From Acidocella sp. (GTDB lineage: Bacteria > Pseudomonadota > Alphaproteobacteria > Acetobacterales > Acetobacteraceae): DNA of 6,944 nucleotides. The DNA lies in NCBI GenBank assembly GCA_029077775.1, contig JAQNCU010000156.1, positions 1-6,944 on the forward strand, in the 5' to 3' direction. Under the pieces are notes generated by a model, which worked only from the letters and a program-made list of their open reading frames with translations, ran no database searches and had not been told where the DNA came from. Both the position numbers and the translations under genes were made by a program. Below are positions 5,816 through 6,944 of the stretch, in pieces. The stretch's first letter is position 1; each line of letters opens with the position of its first letter.

Positions 5816-6944
5816 ACCCGCGCGGGCGGTTGATGAAACATATAGCGGCGGCTGCTTTCGCGCTGGCGCTGCTCACCGCGCCAGCCCAGGCGGCGGACGC
5901 CCGAGATTGCGGCACGGTGGTGGTGCCGCCTAATTCTGATATCACATCCTTCTCGCCATTATTCGCGGATTTGCTGGCGAACGGGCAGGCGGCGGAATTG
6001 ATGTACCCGGCGCTGATCTGGTTGAACGCGCAGGATGATATCGACTGGTCGCGCAGCCTGGCGAGTGCCATCACATCGCCCGATAATGGCCTGACCTATG
6101 ATATTACGCTGCGGCCCTGGACATGGTCTGACGGTGTGCCTGTGACGAGCGCCGATGTGCTGTATAATTTCAAACTCATCAAGGCATTGGGGCCGGAATA
6201 TCCCGGCTATGGCTCGGGCGGGATGCCGTTTCTGATCAAATCGATCACCGCGCCGGATGCTTCGCATGTGCAGATTGTGCTCACGCACCCGGTGAACGCG
6301 GAATGGTTCATCTATAATGGCATTTCCCAGTTGCAGCCGCTGCCTGCGCATGATTGGTCGCGTTATAGCCTCGACCAGATATTTCAGTTGCAGAGCACGC
6401 CTTCCTTCTACCATGTGGTGGATGGGCCGTTGAAGCTGGTGTCTTTCCGCCCCGGGCTCACCGCGACCTATGTGCCCAATCCGGCCTGGCCGGGGCCGAA
6501 GATGCATTTCAAGCGTTTTGTGTTCGACACGATCGAGAGCGATGGCGCGGCGTTGCAGCAGGTGGAGGCTGGCGAGATCGATTTCACCGCCGTGCCGACC
6601 GAGTTCTGGCGCAATGTGCAGCATCTGCCGGGGCTGCATCTGGTCTATCTGCCGCCGCAATCAACCTGGGATTATATCGGGTTGAATTTCCGCAACCCGA
6701 AAGTGGCGTTTCTGCGCGATGTGCGGGTGCGTGATGCGATCCAGGATGCGATCGACCAGAAGGGGTTGATCAAGCTGGCGCTGCATGGCCAGGGCTATGC
6801 GGTTTATGGCCCGATCACGTCGGCCGATGGGCAGTTCATGGCGCCGCAATTACGCGCCGGGGATTATCCGGTGGGGTATGACCCGGCGCGGGCGCGGGCA
6901 TTGCTCGCGCAGGCCGGGTTCAGCCCGGGGCCGGATGGGATCAT
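5812..6944 (+). CDS. Periplasmic family 5 (DppA/OppA-type) solute-binding protein, copy 3, 3' partial
   Basis: Third paralog; the frame stays open to the right edge. 377 complete codons are visible, about 70 percent of the length of its neighbours. The signal peptide core is IAAAAFALALLTAPAQA, cleaved after A-Q-A at residue 27; the ATG at 5833 (MKHIAAAA...) is an equally plausible start. Landmarks in order: RDCGTVVVPP, ITSFSPLF, IDWSRSLAS, WSDGVPVTSADV from residue 105, GYGSGGMP, YHVVDGP, VPNP, VRVRDAIQDAIDQ and YDPARARALLAQAGF. It differs from the other two by a loop about six residues shorter after the N-terminal CGT motif, and by VRDAIQDAI where they have VRQAMADAI. Its one visible mature cysteine, Cys33 (Cys26 from the 5833 start), matches the N-terminal cysteine of the others; the C-terminal partner would lie beyond the window. 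Its overlap with copy 2 places it in the same operon. Its ligand is unknown. Confidence 0.88.
   Translation, partial: MNPRGRLMKHIAAAAFALALLTAPAQAADARDCGTVVVPPNSDITSFSPLFADLLANGQAAELMYPALIWLNAQDDIDWSRSLASAITSPDNGLTYDITLRPWTWSDGVPVTSADVLYNFKLIKALGPEYPGYGSGGMPFLIKSITAPDASHVQIVLTHPVNAEWFIYNGISQLQPLPAHDWSRYSLDQIFQLQSTPSFYHVVDGPLKLVSFRPGLTATYVPNPAWPGPKMHFKRFVFDTIESDGAALQQVEAGEIDFTAVPTEFWRNVQHLPGLHLVYLPPQSTWDYIGLNFRNPKVAFLRDVRVRDAIQDAIDQKGLIKLALHGQGYAVYGPITSADGQFMAPQLRAGDYPVGYDPARARALLAQAGFSPGPDGI

Noticed and set aside
5817..5826. Self-complementary CCCGCGCGGG near the start of copy 3
   Set aside because: It is a 10-base palindrome with no loop and no T run, in GC-rich coding sequence, and is not convincing as a regulatory site.
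5959..6660. Antisense open frame (233 aa) opposite the third binding protein
   Set aside because: The sense strand has strong family landmarks throughout; the antisense product is Arg/His/Gln-rich low-complexity sequence typical of GC-rich shadows.

Overview
The window holds four protein-coding units, all on the + strand. The first is a TonB-dependent outer-membrane receptor, cut by the left edge and broken by an in-frame stop codon. A short intergenic region with two GC-rich hairpins follows, and then three tandem paralogous genes for periplasmic family 5 (DppA/OppA-type) solute-binding proteins, the last cut by the right edge. An outer-membrane receptor with a C-terminal aromatic residue plus Sec-exported, non-lipidated binding proteins indicates a Gram-negative bacterium. 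The moderately high GC of the binding-protein genes and the general look of the proteins suggest an alphaproteobacterium, perhaps of the Acetobacteraceae; that placement is inference from general appearance only.

Layout. 1-2429: receptor gene, open at the left edge, with signal peptide and plug, then a TAA at 471-473, then the rest of the plug and the beta-barrel in the same frame. 2430-2555: intergenic region with a terminator-like hairpin just after the receptor, an AT-rich promoter candidate, and a second hairpin shortly before the next start. 2556-4184, 4184-5815 and 5812-6944: three binding-protein genes with 1-base and probably 4-base overlaps, so almost certainly one translationally coupled transcription unit. 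No permease or ATPase gene is visible; if present with this operon it would lie beyond the right edge.

How they may work together. The receptor would bring a scarce solute across the outer membrane using TonB energy, and the binding proteins would capture it, or related solutes, in the periplasm for a peptide/nickel/opine-type ABC importer. The substrate cannot be told from this sequence. The most notable points are the single-codon disruption of an otherwise intact receptor, the three-fold duplication of the binding protein, and a pair of cysteines placed identically at the two ends of the mature binding proteins.
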